Part shown: piece after piece, positions 43,410-52,140 of the stretch
Layout of the letters: each line of letters begins with the position of its first letter
Position numbering within the stretch: the stretch's first letter is position 1
Source: Leucobacter tenebrionis
GTDB lineage: Bacteria > Actinomycetota > Actinomycetes > Actinomycetales > Microbacteriaceae
DNA length: 64,000 nt
Reading direction: 5' to 3'
NCBI RefSeq assembly: GCF_019884725.1
Contig: NZ_CP082322.1
Coordinates: 1,798,001 to 1,862,000, forward strand
Position numbers and translations under genes: made by a program
The notes under the pieces: generated by a model
The model's input: the letters and a program-made list of their open reading frames with translations, nothing else
Told to the model about the DNA's origin: nothing
The model's database searches: none

Positions 43410-44756
43410 ATGACAGATCTCAGAGGCGCAGAGTGGGTGCGCCCGAAGCCGAGCCCCCGCAGCATGCGCGGCGACCTCGGCCTCGCGGTGCTGCTCGCCT
43501 TCGCGGCTCTCACCACCTCGCTGCTCTACCAGCGCACGGGTCTCATCGCCGAGCCGGCCGAGCCGTGGGTGTGGGGGCTCGGCCTCGGGCTCGCCACGCT
43601 GCCGCTCTCGCTGCGGCGCCGATATCCCGTCCCCGTCGCCGTGATCGTGTCGGTGGGCTTCTTCATCTGCGGCCAGTTCGCCGTGCCCGAGATCCTCATC
43701 GTGAACATCTGCCTCTTCATCGCGCTGTACACCGTCGGCGCTTGGGAGGAACGGCGGGCCCTCGCGGTGTGGGCGAGGATCGCGATCGGCGGGGCGCTCA
43801 TCCTCTGGCTCGTGCTGTCGCTGATCATCTCCTCCTCAGACACCGACGCCTTCCCGGGCCTGTCTCGCTCGGGCCTGTTCTCGGCCTACGCGACGTTCGC
43901 GGTGATCCAGCTCATCACCAACCTCATGTACTTCGGCGGCGCCTACTACTTCGGCGAGCGTTCATGGCGCGCGGCGCGTGCTCAGGCGCGTCTCGAGGCG
44001 CAGGGGCGCGAGCTCGAACTCGAGCGTCAGACGAGCGCCGCGCAGGCCGTCGCCCTCGATCGGATCGCGATCGCCCGCGAGTTGCACGACGTCGTGGCGC
44101 ATCACGTCTCGGTGATGGGCATTCAGGCGGCCGCCGCGAGGCGCAGCATCGAACGGGACCCCGTACGCTCGGCGGCCGCGCTCGAGGTGGTCGAGGAGAG
44201 CGCCCACACGGCGGTCGAGGAGCTGCGGCGCCTCGTGCACACGCTGCGCACCCCCGAAGCGGAGACCGGGTCGAGCACCGTGGGCATCGCGCAGCTGGCA
44301 ACGCTCATCGCCGAGTCGCAGAGCGCGGGCGTGCCCACCACGCTCATCGTCGCCGGGGATCCCCGTCCGCTGCCCATGCTGGTCGACGTCGCGCTGTACC
44401 GGGTGGTGCAGGAGGCGCTCACCAATGTGCGCAAGCACGCCGGCCGCGGAGCCACCGCCGACGTGCGGCTGCGTTTCACAGCCGGCACCGTCGAGGTGGA
44501 GGTGAGCGATGACGGCGTGCGGCAGCGCGCCGGTGAGCACTCGGAGGGCGCGGGCCTGGGCATCCGAGGCATGCGCGAACGCATCGGCGCCGTCGGCGGG
44601 ACGGTTCAGGCCGGGCGTCGAGAACCCGCGCTCGGAGCGGGTACGGGCGGCTTCCTCGTGCGGGCGTCGGTGCCCGCTCCCGCCCCAGCCCCCACCCCCG
44701 CATATGCGAACAGTGCGCACCCGGCAGAATCAGAAGCAGGAGCGATAGACGCATGA
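43410..44756 (+). CDS. Two-component sensor histidine kinase (NarX/DesK type, HisKA_3)
   Basis: A 448-residue kinase from the ATG at 43410. It has four or five N-terminal TM helices (about 20-190), a coiled coil, the HisKA_3 motif IARELHDVVAHHVSVM with phospho-acceptor His226, and an HATPase domain (VVQEALTNVRKHAG as N-box, EVSDDG, GLGIRGMRERI). The C-terminal 30 residues are Pro/Ala-rich. The frame opens at 43380, but that ATG lies in an inverted repeat. Its stop overlaps the response regulator start (ATGA). Confidence 0.9.
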   Translation: MTDLRGAEWVRPKPSPRSMRGDLGLAVLLAFAALTTSLLYQRTGLIAEPAEPWVWGLGLGLATLPLSLRRRYPVPVAVIVSVGFFICGQFAVPEILIVNICLFIALYTVGAWEERRALAVWARIAIGGALILWLVLSLIISSSDTDAFPGLSRSGLFSAYATFAVIQLITNLMYFGGAYYFGERSWRAARAQARLEAQGRELELERQTSAAQAVALDRIAIARELHDVVAHHVSVMGIQAAAARRSIERDPVRSAAALEVVEESAHTAVEELRRLVHTLRTPEAETGSSTVGIAQLATLIAESQSAGVPTTLIVAGDPRPLPMLVDVALYRVVQEALTNVRKHAGRGATADVRLRFTAGTVEVEVSDDGVRQRAGEHSEGAGLGIRGMRERIGAVGGTVQAGRREPALGAGTGGFLVRASVPAPAPAPTPAYANSAHPAESEAGAIDA

Positions 44757-45487
44757 TCCGCGTACTGCTCGTCGACGATCAGGCGCTCGTGCGATCAGGT
44801 TTTCGGATCATCCTCGAGACGGAGCCGGATATCGAGGTGGTCGGCGAAGCCTCGAACGGGCTCGAGGCGGTCGAGCTCTCGAGGTCGCTCACGCCCGACG
44901 TGATCTGCATGGACGTCGAGATGCCCGAGATGAACGGCATCGAGGCATCCCGGCGGATCCTCGGAGACCCGGGCGCCGTCGGCCCGGCCGTACTGATCCT
45001 CACCACCTTCGGCCACGAGACCTACCTCTTCGATGCCCTCGCGGCGGGAGTCAGCGGCTTCCTGCTCAAGACCTCGCGCGCCGAGCAGCTCATCGACGCC
45101 GTGCGCACGCTGGCTTCGGGTCAGGCACTGCTCGGACCGGACGTCACCCGAGCCGTGATCGAGCGGATCTCGCAGGGCGCGGCGCAGAGCGGCGAAAGCG
45201 CGGAGACGTCTGCGCGAAGCGAGGCGGCTGCCCCGGAGAACAGTCAGAGCGGCGGATCACCGTCGGCCCTCGACCGCGCGGGGCTCACCGAGCGGGAGCG
45301 CGAGGTGCTGGCGCTCATGGCGGAGGGACGTTCGAACGCGGAGATCGCCGCGGCGCTCTTCCTCGGCGAAGCCACGATCAAGACCCACGTCTCGAACGTG
45401 CTGCAGAAACTGGAGGTGCGCGACCGCATCCAGGCCGTCGTGTGGGCGCACACTCGCGGGGGCCCGCAGGCCCACCGGCCCCGGTAG
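44753..45487 (+). CDS. LuxR/NarL-type response regulator
   Basis: A 244-residue regulator. The receiver domain has acidic Asp8-Asp9, phospho-acceptor Asp54 in ICMDVEMPEM, and Lys in FLLKTSRAEQL. A Ser/Ala/Glu-rich linker, longer than usual (about residues 142-175), leads to the LuxR helix-turn-helix (LTEREREVLALMAEGRSNAE, IKTHVSNVLQKL). It is coupled to the kinase gene and probably acts on the adjacent ABC operon. Confidence 0.93.
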   Translation: MIRVLLVDDQALVRSGFRIILETEPDIEVVGEASNGLEAVELSRSLTPDVICMDVEMPEMNGIEASRRILGDPGAVGPAVLILTTFGHETYLFDALAAGVSGFLLKTSRAEQLIDAVRTLASGQALLGPDVTRAVIERISQGAAQSGESAETSARSEAAAPENSQSGGSPSALDRAGLTEREREVLALMAEGRSNAEIAAALFLGEATIKTHVSNVLQKLEVRDRIQAVVWAHTRGGPQAHRPR

Positions 45488-45642
45488 TCGGCGTCGGGTT
45501 CCGGTCTAGCCGGTGATTCGCAGGAGATCGGGCGTCGGAGGCCGATGGCTGCCGGTCTCGCGCAACTCACCGGAGTTCGCGCGCTCCGAGCCGGTCCAGC
45601 CAGAGACCGAGGCCGCACCGAATCGCGTTACTGCGATAATCG

Positions 45643-46329
45643 ATGACGATGAAAGCGCACGAGGTGGTCATGGAGTGGGTGACCGAGGAGCTGCGGAGCG
45701 GGCGGCTCCACATCGGCGACCATCTCCCCGGTGAACGGGCCCTCGCAGAGACGCTGCAGGTCTCACGCAGTTCGCTGCGCGAGGCCCTGCGCGTACTCGA
45801 GGCGCTGGGCACGATCCGCACGGCCACGGGCTCCGGCCCACGATCCGGCACCGTCATCACGGCCGTCCCCGAGCAGGCCCTCACGCTCGCCCTCAACCTC
45901 CAGCTCGCGACCAGTCAGGTCGAGCATCACCACGTCTACGAGATGCGCCTCCTGCTGGAGTGCTGGGCAGCCGAGCACTCCGATCCCGCCCGCGGCGACT
46001 GGGAGCGCGCGGACCGGCTGCTCGAACTGATGGACGATCCGGATCTGCCGGTCGAGGAGTTTCTGCCCCTCGACGCGGAGTTTCACGTGCTCCTGTCGCG
46101 CGCGGCCGACAACCCGCTCATCAGCACGCTGATGGACGCCCTGCGCATCTCGATCGCCGACCACACCCTGCAGCGCGCCCAGGCGCTGCCCGACTGGGCG
46201 CGCACCGCGGAACGCCTGCGCGCCGAGCACCGCGGCATCCTCGAGAGCCTGCGCGGGGGCGACCGCGACGCGGCCGTCGAGAGGATCCGCTCGCACATCC
46301 GCGGCTACTACTTCGAGACCGCCCGCTGA
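45643..46329 (+). CDS. FadR-subfamily GntR transcriptional regulator
   Basis: A 228-residue regulator with a GntR winged helix (PGERALAETLQVSRSSLREALRVLEALG, residues 29-56) and an FCD effector domain. FCD metal-site residues are visible: His in LDAEFHVLLS, His in RAEHRGIL, and His in RSHIRGYYF. ATGs at 45643 and 45649 are both possible; neither has a Shine-Dalgarno, so it may be leaderless. The TGGTNNNACCA operator 530 bp downstream is the class consensus, so it probably controls the MHS/hydroxy-acid operon. Confidence 0.9.
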   Translation: MTMKAHEVVMEWVTEELRSGRLHIGDHLPGERALAETLQVSRSSLREALRVLEALGTIRTATGSGPRSGTVITAVPEQALTLALNLQLATSQVEHHHVYEMRLLLECWAAEHSDPARGDWERADRLLELMDDPDLPVEEFLPLDAEFHVLLSRAADNPLISTLMDALRISIADHTLQRAQALPDWARTAERLRAEHRGILESLRGGDRDAAVERIRSHIRGYYFETAR

Positions 46330-46700
46330 GCCGAGCCCGCGGTCGGCCGCACCCCGCCCGCACCCGCACCCGCCCGCACCCGCACCGTGCCCCTGACCCC
46401 ATAACCGCCCGCTCACCCCCGTCGAGAGACGGAAAGTGCAGCCTCAGCTCGCGCAGAACACGCGAAATCCGTACCTCGGCGCCTCTGCCCACACCCGCGC
46501 CCTGCCCTGCCCCTCCCCGCTCCCCCCTGTCACGCCCGCACCATCCGAGAGGACGAAAACGGCTGCGATCCTGGGGATTCAGAGCCCTTCTCGACCTCTC
46601 GGGGGTAGGGGCCGGCCGTGACGACGGCCGACGCAGATCGACACGGATCCGACACGGGCTCCGGTCGTCGAGACCGCCTGTCGCCGTCAACGCAAGAGGT
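46330..46700. other. Non-coding stretch with palindromes
   Basis: No gene is seen. A GC-rich CCCGCACCC repeat (46350-46386) follows the gntR stop. Half-palindromes GTCGAGAGACGG (46421-46432) and CGCGAAATCCGTACCTCGGC (46461-46480) belong to the same family as 58742-58801. CCGAGAGG with CCTCTCGG (roughly 46544-46610) forms another weak dyad. Possibly a terminator region. Confidence 0.5.
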
Positions 46701-46814
46701 GGTCTCGGCGGCAGCAAGCAGCCTCACCCGCAACAGGCGGTCTCGGCGGCAAAAGGCAGTCTCAGCCGCAGCAGGCGGTCTCGGCGACAGCAAGCAGTCT
46801 CGACACCGAGATCC
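46701..46814. repeat. Three tandem 38-bp repeats
   Basis: Units start at 46701, 46739 and 46777, each beginning GGTCTCGGCG. Units 1 and 2 are similar throughout; unit 3 diverges after about 30 bp. The sequence just upstream (CGTCGAGACCGCCTGTCGCC, near 46660-46690) is complementary to part of the units and could fold back on them. The array ends 42 bp before the nested operator. Confidence 0.75.
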
Positions 46815-46855
46815 CCTCGCCGCGAATTGACGGATCGCGACACCCGACCTACACT

Positions 46856-46889
46856 ACTTGTGGTCATACCACATGGTCAGACCACAAGT
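46856..46889 (+). promoter_or_regulatory. Nested FadR/GntR-type operator
   Basis: TGTGGTCATACCACA (46859-46873) is a perfect 15-bp palindrome containing TGGTNNNACCA. It adjoins TGGTCAGACCA (46874-46884), a second perfect consensus site. Both are enclosed by a 10-bp inverted repeat ACTTGTGGTC/GACCACAAGT (46856-46865, 46880-46889). It lies about 50 bp before the MHS start. The consensus is that of LldR/PdhR-class regulators. Confidence 0.8.
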
Positions 46890-46939
46890 ATTTCGAGGAC
46901 GTGACATCCTCACGACAGAGATCTCAAGGGAGAGACGAC

Positions 46940-48280
46940 ATGACGAGCACCGCACTCCGGGCCGATACGGTGCCGGGGATCAACTACCGTGTACTCCTCG
47001 GCAGCCTCAGCGGCAGCGTGATCGAGTGGTTCGACTTCCTGGTCTACGGCACGGTCGCAGCGCTGGTCTTCAACAAGCTCTACTTCCCGAGCGACAACGA
47101 GTTCGTCTCCACGATGCTCGCCTTCGTGTCGTTCTCGCTGACCTTCTTCTTCCGCCCGCTCGGCGGCATCATCTTCTCCCACATCGGCGATCGCATCGGC
47201 CGCAAGAAGACCCTCTTCATCACCCTGACCCTGATGGGCGGCGGCACGGTCGCGATCGGCCTGCTGCCCGACTACGCCGCGATCGGGATCGCGGCCCCGA
47301 TCCTGCTCATCTGCTTCCGCATCCTGCAGGGCCTCGGCATCGGCGGCGAGTGGGGCGGCGCCCTGCTGCTCGCCTACGAGTACGCCCCCAAGAACCGCCG
47401 CGGCCTATACGGCGCGGTGCCCCAGATGGGCATCAGCCTCGGCATGCTGCTCGCCGCCGGCGTCGTCGCGCTGCTCACCCAGCTGCCCGACGGCCAGTTC
47501 ATGACCTGGGGCTGGCGCGTGCCGTTCGTCGCCAGCATCGTGCTCGTGTTCGTCGGCCTGTGGATCCGCAACGGCCTCGACGAGACCCCCGAGTTCAAGC
47601 GCGTGCAGGAAACCGGGGCGCGGCTCAAGCTGCCGATCAAGGAGGTCATCACGAAGCACTGGGGCGCCGTGCTCGTCTCGATCGGCGCCAAGGCCGCCGA
47701 GACCGGCCCGTTCTACATCTTCGGCACCTACGTCGTGGCCTACGCCACCGACATCCTCGGCGCACGCGACAACGTCGTGCTGCTCGCCGTCGCCGCGGCC
47801 GCCCTCGTCGCGACGATCTGGATGCCGATCTTCGGCAGCATCTCCGACCGCGTCTCCCGCGCGGCCCTCTACCGCTGGTCGGCCTGCACCACCATCGTGC
47901 TCGTGGTGCCCTACTACCTGATCCTCAACACTGGCGAGACCTGGGCGCTGTTCGTCGCGACGATCCTCGGCTTCGGCTTCCTATGGGGCAGCGTGAACGC
48001 GATCCTCGGCACCCTCATCGCCGAGAACTTCGCCCCCGAGGTGCGCTACACCGGCGCGTCCCTCGGCTACCAGCTCGGCGCGGCGATCTTCGGCGGCACG
48101 GCTCCCCTCATCGGCGCCTGGCTGCTCGAGATCAGCGGGGGCGAGTGGTGGCCGATCGCGATCTACGTCGCCGTCTGCGCCGGTATCTCGATCGTGGCCT
48201 CGTTCTTCATCAAGCGTGTCGCCCACGTCGAGGACGAGCAGGCGAAGGATCCGATCGCGCGCTCCGCGCAGATCGCGTAG
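46940..48280 (+). CDS. MFS metabolite:H+ symporter (MHS family)
   Basis: A 446-residue, 12-TM MHS transporter: [20 protein letters not shown], then [14 protein letters not shown] and [12 protein letters not shown]. The ATG at 46940 follows AAGGGAGAG; the frame opens earlier at 46901 but without a good start. It is cotranscribed with an FMN-dependent hydroxy-acid dehydrogenase gene 68 bp downstream, so it probably imports an alpha-hydroxy acid such as lactate, glycolate or mandelate (inference). Confidence 0.92.
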   Translation: MTSTALRADTVPGINYRVLLGSLSGSVIEWFDFLVYGTVAALVFNKLYFPSDNEFVSTMLAFVSFSLTFFFRPLGGIIFSHIGDRIGRKKTLFITLTLMGGGTVAIGLLPDYAAIGIAAPILLICFRILQGLGIGGEWGGALLLAYEYAPKNRRGLYGAVPQMGISLGMLLAAGVVALLTQLPDGQFMTWGWRVPFVASIVLVFVGLWIRNGLDETPEFKRVQETGARLKLPIKEVITKHWGAVLVSIGAKAAETGPFYIFGTYVVAYATDILGARDNVVLLAVAAAALVATIWMPIFGSISDRVSRAALYRWSACTTIVLVVPYYLILNTGETWALFVATILGFGFLWGSVNAILGTLIAENFAPEVRYTGASLGYQLGAAIFGGTAPLIGAWLLEISGGEWWPIAIYVAVCAGISIVASFFIKRVAHVEDEQAKDPIARSAQIA

Positions 48281-48348
48281 AGTCCCCGGAGCATCCCGGC
48301 TCCGACCGCCCCCAGCACCCCAGTCCCCGAGTCGAAAGGGTCACCCAG

Positions 48349-49611
48349 ATGAAGCGGCAGTTCCCCAACCCGGCCGAGCTCCTAGAACTCATGCAGTTCA
48401 AGAAGCCCGACCTCAACGGCAAGCGGCGGCGACTCGAGTCGGCACTCACCATCGCCGATCTGCAGCGCATCGCGAAGCGCCGCACCCCGAAGGCCGCCTT
48501 CGACTACACCGACGGGGCCGCCGAGGGCGAGCTGTCGCTGGCGCGAGCCCGGCAGGCGTTCGAGGACATCGAGTTCCACCCCGACATCCTCAAGCCCGCC
48601 GAGCACGTCGACACCTCGACCGAGATTCTCGGCGGCCGCTCGGCACTGCCCTTCGGCATCGCCCCGACCGGCTTCACCCGCCTCATGCAGACGGAGGGCG
48701 AGATCGCGGGCGCGGGCGCGGCGGGCGCGGCGGGCATCCCGTTCACGCTCTCGACCCTGGGCACCACCTCGATCGAGGACGTGCGGGCCGCGAATCCCCA
48801 CGGCCGCAACTGGTTCCAGCTCTACGTGATGCGCGACCGCGAGATCTCGTACGGCCTCGTCGAACGCGCCGCCGCGGCCGGTTTCGACACACTCATGTTC
48901 ACTGTCGACACCCCGATCGCGGGGGCCCGCCTGCGCGATAAGCGCAACGGGTTCTCCATCCCGCCGCAGCTCTCGCTGAGCACGGTCATCAACGCGATCC
49001 CACGGCCGTGGTGGTGGATCGACTTCCTCACCACACCCAAGCTCGAGTTCGCCTCGCTCTCGACGACGGGCGGCACGGTGGGCGACCTGCTCAACGCGGC
49101 GATGGATCCCACCATCTCCTACGAGGACCTCGCGGTGATCCGCGAGATGTGGCCGGGCAGGATCGTGATCAAGGGCGTGCAGAACGTGCCCGACGCGGTG
49201 AAGCTCATCGACCTCGGCGTCGACGGCATCGTGCTCTCGAATCACGGCGGGCGCCAGCTCGACCGCGCCCCCGTGCCGTTCCATCTGCTGCCGAAGGTGG
49301 TGCGTGAGGTCGGCCGCGACGCGACCGTGATGATCGACACCGGGATCATGAACGGCGCCGACATCGTCGCCTCGGTCGCGCTCGGCGCCAAGTTCACGCT
49401 CGTGGGCCGCGCCTACCTCTACGGCCTCATGGCCGGTGGCCGCGCGGGCGTCGACCGGATGATCGCCATCCTGCGCAGCGAGATCGAGCGCACCATGGCC
49501 CTGCTCGGGGTGTCGTCGCTCGAGGAGCTCGAACCCCGGCACGTAACGCAGCTCAGCCGGCTGACCCCAGTCCCGCAGGCCGCGAGCGAGGGGATCGAGC
49601 AGGCCGGGTAG
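48349..49611 (+). CDS. FMN-dependent alpha-hydroxy-acid dehydrogenase/oxidase (LldD family)
   Basis: A 420-residue TIM-barrel flavoenzyme. FMN-site and catalytic residues: [38 protein letters not shown] (Tyr), and the base His in [15 protein letters not shown] with substrate Arg. GSPs such as [19 protein letters not shown] complete the barrel. Lactate, glycolate or mandelate are possible substrates; there is no N-terminal cytochrome domain or clear membrane segment. Likely feeds electrons to the respiratory chain or to O2. It is controlled with the MHS gene by the GntR operator. Confidence 0.9.
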   Translation: MKRQFPNPAELLELMQFKKPDLNGKRRRLESALTIADLQRIAKRRTPKAAFDYTDGAAEGELSLARARQAFEDIEFHPDILKPAEHVDTSTEILGGRSALPFGIAPTGFTRLMQTEGEIAGAGAAGAAGIPFTLSTLGTTSIEDVRAANPHGRNWFQLYVMRDREISYGLVERAAAAGFDTLMFTVDTPIAGARLRDKRNGFSIPPQLSLSTVINAIPRPWWWIDFLTTPKLEFASLSTTGGTVGDLLNAAMDPTISYEDLAVIREMWPGRIVIKGVQNVPDAVKLIDLGVDGIVLSNHGGRQLDRAPVPFHLLPKVVREVGRDATVMIDTGIMNGADIVASVALGAKFTLVGRAYLYGLMAGGRAGVDRMIAILRSEIERTMALLGVSSLEELEPRHVTQLSRLTPVPQAASEGIEQAG

Positions 49612-49640
49612 GGCCGGGAGGATCCGGGACGGTGCCGGCC

Positions 49641-50264
49641 TCAGCCGAGTCGCGGCGAGGCCGGATCCCCGGGGAGGTGCCCGGCGACCCGGTGCTCGAG
49701 CCCGAGGCGCACACCCGGCCACTCCGGCCGGGTGATCGAGAACACCACCGTGTCGCGCACGTAGCCGGCCTCGGGTTTGAGGTGGGCGCGCAGGATCCCG
49801 TCCTGCTTCGCCCCGAGCCGCGCGATCGCCGCGCGCGACTGGTGATTGTGGAAGTCGGTGCGGAACTCGACGGCCGTGCAGCCCCACGCGTCGAAGGCGT
49901 GGCCGAGCAGCAGCAGCTTCGATTCGGGGTTGGTGCCCGTGCCCTGAGAACTCGCGGCGTTCCACGTGGAACCGATCTCGACCCGCGGCGTCGCCGCATC
50001 GATGTTCATGAAGGTCGTCATGCCGATCGCGCGCCCGGTGTCGTTGCGGCGAGCGGTGAAGGGCAGCATGCTGCCCTGATCCTGCAGCGCGAGTCGGCGG
50101 CGGATCTCGGCATCCATGCGATCGGGCGCCGGGATCCGCGTGTACCACAGGCGCCACAGCTCCCCGTCGCGCACGGCGTCGGCCAGTTCGTCGCGGTGAT
50201 CGAGCGAGAGCGGTTCGAGGGTGACGAGGCGGCCGCGGAGGGTGCCCGGGTGTTCGAGTGCCAT
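49641..50264 (-). CDS. GNAT-family N-acetyltransferase (RimJ/RimL type)
   Basis: A 207-residue acetyltransferase of the Acetyltransf_3 class: LEPLSLDHRDELADAV, RVEIGSTWNAASSQGTGTNPESKLLLLGHAFD as acetyl-CoA motif, and VEFRTDFHNHQSRAAIARLGA. The ATG at 50264 is the natural N-terminus (MALEHPGTLRG). A longer upstream frame overlaps the YCII gene and is not used. Its acceptor is unknown; RimJ/L relatives acetylate ribosomal proteins or small amines. Confidence 0.88.
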   Translation of the reverse strand: MALEHPGTLRGRLVTLEPLSLDHRDELADAVRDGELWRLWYTRIPAPDRMDAEIRRRLALQDQGSMLPFTARRNDTGRAIGMTTFMNIDAATPRVEIGSTWNAASSQGTGTNPESKLLLLGHAFDAWGCTAVEFRTDFHNHQSRAAIARLGAKQDGILRAHLKPEAGYVRDTVVFSITRPEWPGVRLGLEHRVAGHLPGDPASPRLG

Positions 50265-50320
50265 ACGCCCATTCTGCACGCATCGAGGGCGGCGTCCCGG
50301 TCGGCCCGCGATGATTCCGC

Positions 50321-50671
50321 TCAGGGCCGCTGCGCCCCCGGCATGCACTCCCGCACCTCGACCCAGGTGTCGAGTTCGCCCGCCAGCTGCCCGGCGAGCT
50401 CGTGCGCGCGGGCGCGATCGGGCACCCGCACCACCCAGAGCCGCCGCAGCGGTTTGCCCGCCTCGTTGTACCAGCCGTCGCGACGCTCGCCGCCCGGCCC
50501 GACGACCTCGGCGTGCGCATCGCTGTCGAGCGTCTCGGTCCACTCGAGCTCCGAGCGGCTCAGCAGCTCGTCCTCGAACCGCGCGAGGTACTCGACGACC
50601 TCCTCGATCCACTCCGGAGCGCGCTGCAGCAGCTCGGATTCTCGGCGGTGCAGCAGAAGCATGAAACGCAT
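50321..50671 (-). CDS. YCII-related (DGPF-domain) protein
   Basis: A 116-residue ferredoxin-like protein starting MRFMLLLHRRESEL. YCII-type features are LDSDAHAEVVGPGGERRDGWY and the LWVVRVPDRARAHELAGQLA helix with an Asp. In many actinobacteria such genes neighbour ECF sigma factors; none is visible here, so its partner is not known. Function is not established for most of the family. Confidence 0.8.
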   Translation of the reverse strand: MRFMLLLHRRESELLQRAPEWIEEVVEYLARFEDELLSRSELEWTETLDSDAHAEVVGPGGERRDGWYNEAGKPLRRLWVVRVPDRARAHELAGQLAGELDTWVEVRECMPGAQRP

Positions 50672-50767
50672 GATGCCCTCCTCCCCCGGGGCTACCGCAG
50701 CAAGCGCGCGCCCGGTCCCCGGTGCTCACATCGTGACACGAACCAGGCGCCGCGTCGAGATCGGCGG

Positions 50768-51814
50768 CTACTCGCCGTTCGGAACGAGGATCAGCCGCAG
50801 CTCGGCGACGAAGCGGTCGATGCTCTGCTGCGCGTCGATCCGCGCCTGCGCCGACTCGTCCGGGCGGTTGAGGTATCCGTGCACCGTCGCCGGCTGCACC
50901 GCCTCGACGACGGGAACCCCCGCCGCGCGCAGCTGATCCGCGAACTGCTCGCTCGACGCCCGCAGATCGTCGGCATCCGCGTTCACGATGATCAACGGGG
51001 GCAGCACCGCCAGCCGCTCGGGCGGCTGCTCGCCCGCGATCACGGCGCCCGCCGCAGTCGCCTCACCCGGGTCGCCCAGGTAGAAGTCGTACATGCCCGC
51101 GATGCGCTCAGCGCCGAAGCGGCGCTGAGCGGGGAGGACGGCCGTTGCCGCGTCGAGCTCGGGGTCGAAGCGCTGCGTCCGGTGCAGGGTGGGGTATTCC
51201 AGCAGCAGCGCTGCGATCGGACGCCCGCCCGCGGCGTCGGCTCCGGAGAGTGCCGCGAGCACGGCCAGGTGCGCGCCCGCGCTCGCCCCGCCCACGACGA
51301 GGGGGTGCACGCCGTCCTCCGCCCCTGCCCAGCGCACCACTGCGGAGACGTCGGCGACGGGTGCCGGCGCCTTCACGGTGTCACTCGCGAGCGCATAGTC
51401 GACGGAGTGCACGCGGATCCCGGCCTCGGCGAAGCGGCGCGCTGCCCAGTCGGCCTCTGGCCAGTCGAGGTTGCCGCGCGAGAACGAGCCGCCGTGCGCC
51501 CACACGAGCGTCGCCCACGCCGCACCATCGGGTTCGTAGGTGCGCACCGGCACGGCGGAGGAGCCGACCCGGTTCGGCAGGCCCGGATCGCGCCCGGCAG
51601 CGGGGCCCTCGATCTCGGTGTCGGTGATCCGCATCTCCCCGCCCCTCTCGCCCGCCGCCTGCTCGACGACCAGCGGCTGCTCGACTACCGCCGCGTGCGG
51701 CGGCTCGACCGGCTCGCTGCGCGGCAGCCACACCGCACCCGCTGCGGCGAGCGCGCACGCAGCCACCAGCTGGAGGGCCCTGCCCTCTCGGACGGAGCCT
51801 CGACGCACAGGCAC
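50768..51814 (-). CDS. Alpha/beta hydrolase, HSL/esterase type
   Basis: A 348-residue hydrolase. An N-terminal hydrophobic segment (ALQLVAACALAAAGAVWL) suggests a signal or anchor. The oxyanion motif is AHGGSFSRGN, the nucleophile elbow GASAGAHL (Ser), and a C-terminal Asp and His in NADADDLRASS and TVHGYLNRP complete the triad. The start is GTG. It is likely an exported or membrane-tethered esterase. It has the longest intergenic space of its strand upstream (divergent amidohydrolase gene). Confidence 0.85.
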   Translation of the reverse strand: MPVRRGSVREGRALQLVAACALAAAGAVWLPRSEPVEPPHAAVVEQPLVVEQAAGERGGEMRITDTEIEGPAAGRDPGLPNRVGSSAVPVRTYEPDGAAWATLVWAHGGSFSRGNLDWPEADWAARRFAEAGIRVHSVDYALASDTVKAPAPVADVSAVVRWAGAEDGVHPLVVGGASAGAHLAVLAALSGADAAGGRPIAALLLEYPTLHRTQRFDPELDAATAVLPAQRRFGAERIAGMYDFYLGDPGEATAAGAVIAGEQPPERLAVLPPLIIVNADADDLRASSEQFADQLRAAGVPVVEAVQPATVHGYLNRPDESAQARIDAQQSIDRFVAELRLILVPNGE

Positions 51815-51871
51815 AGTCTAGGCCGCTCCGGGCCGGGGCGCATGCCCCGGGCCTGGTGCGGGCGCACGCGC

Positions 51872-51943
51872 CAGGCAGGAGATCGCGATCCGAGCGGGTG
51901 AAAACGCGGGATCCCGACCGCACAGGCCGCGATCTCCTACCTG
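51872..51943. repeat. Intergenic palindromic element, family A copy 2
   Basis: CAGGCAGGAGATCGCG (51872-51887) pairs with CGCGATCTCCTACCTG (51928-51943) at 15 of 16 positions around a 40-nt loop that can form its own pairings. The outer motif is shared with the element at 3465-3536. It lies in the 326-bp gap 51815-52140, which otherwise contains short CGCCCTG(C/A)-type repeats (51960-52020) and no gene. Confidence 0.7.
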
Positions 51944-52140
51944 GGGAGCGCACTCCGACGTGTGGAGCGCGCCCTGCCAGAAGCGCGCCCTGCCTGAAGA
52001 GCGCCCTGTCTAGAGCGCGCTCCAGAGTCCGCGCGACCTGCCTGAACTGCGGACACTGCGGAACCCGCCCGCCGGGGCTAGCATCGAATATGAACGGTCT
52101 TCATTTTGCGAGGCCTCGAGCGGCACGAAAGCGAGCACCC

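Noticed and set aside
46858-48300. Long frame preceding the hydroxy-acid dehydrogenase start
   Set aside because: Same frame as the dehydrogenase but out of frame with the MHS gene; the part before 48349 is a shadow of that gene.
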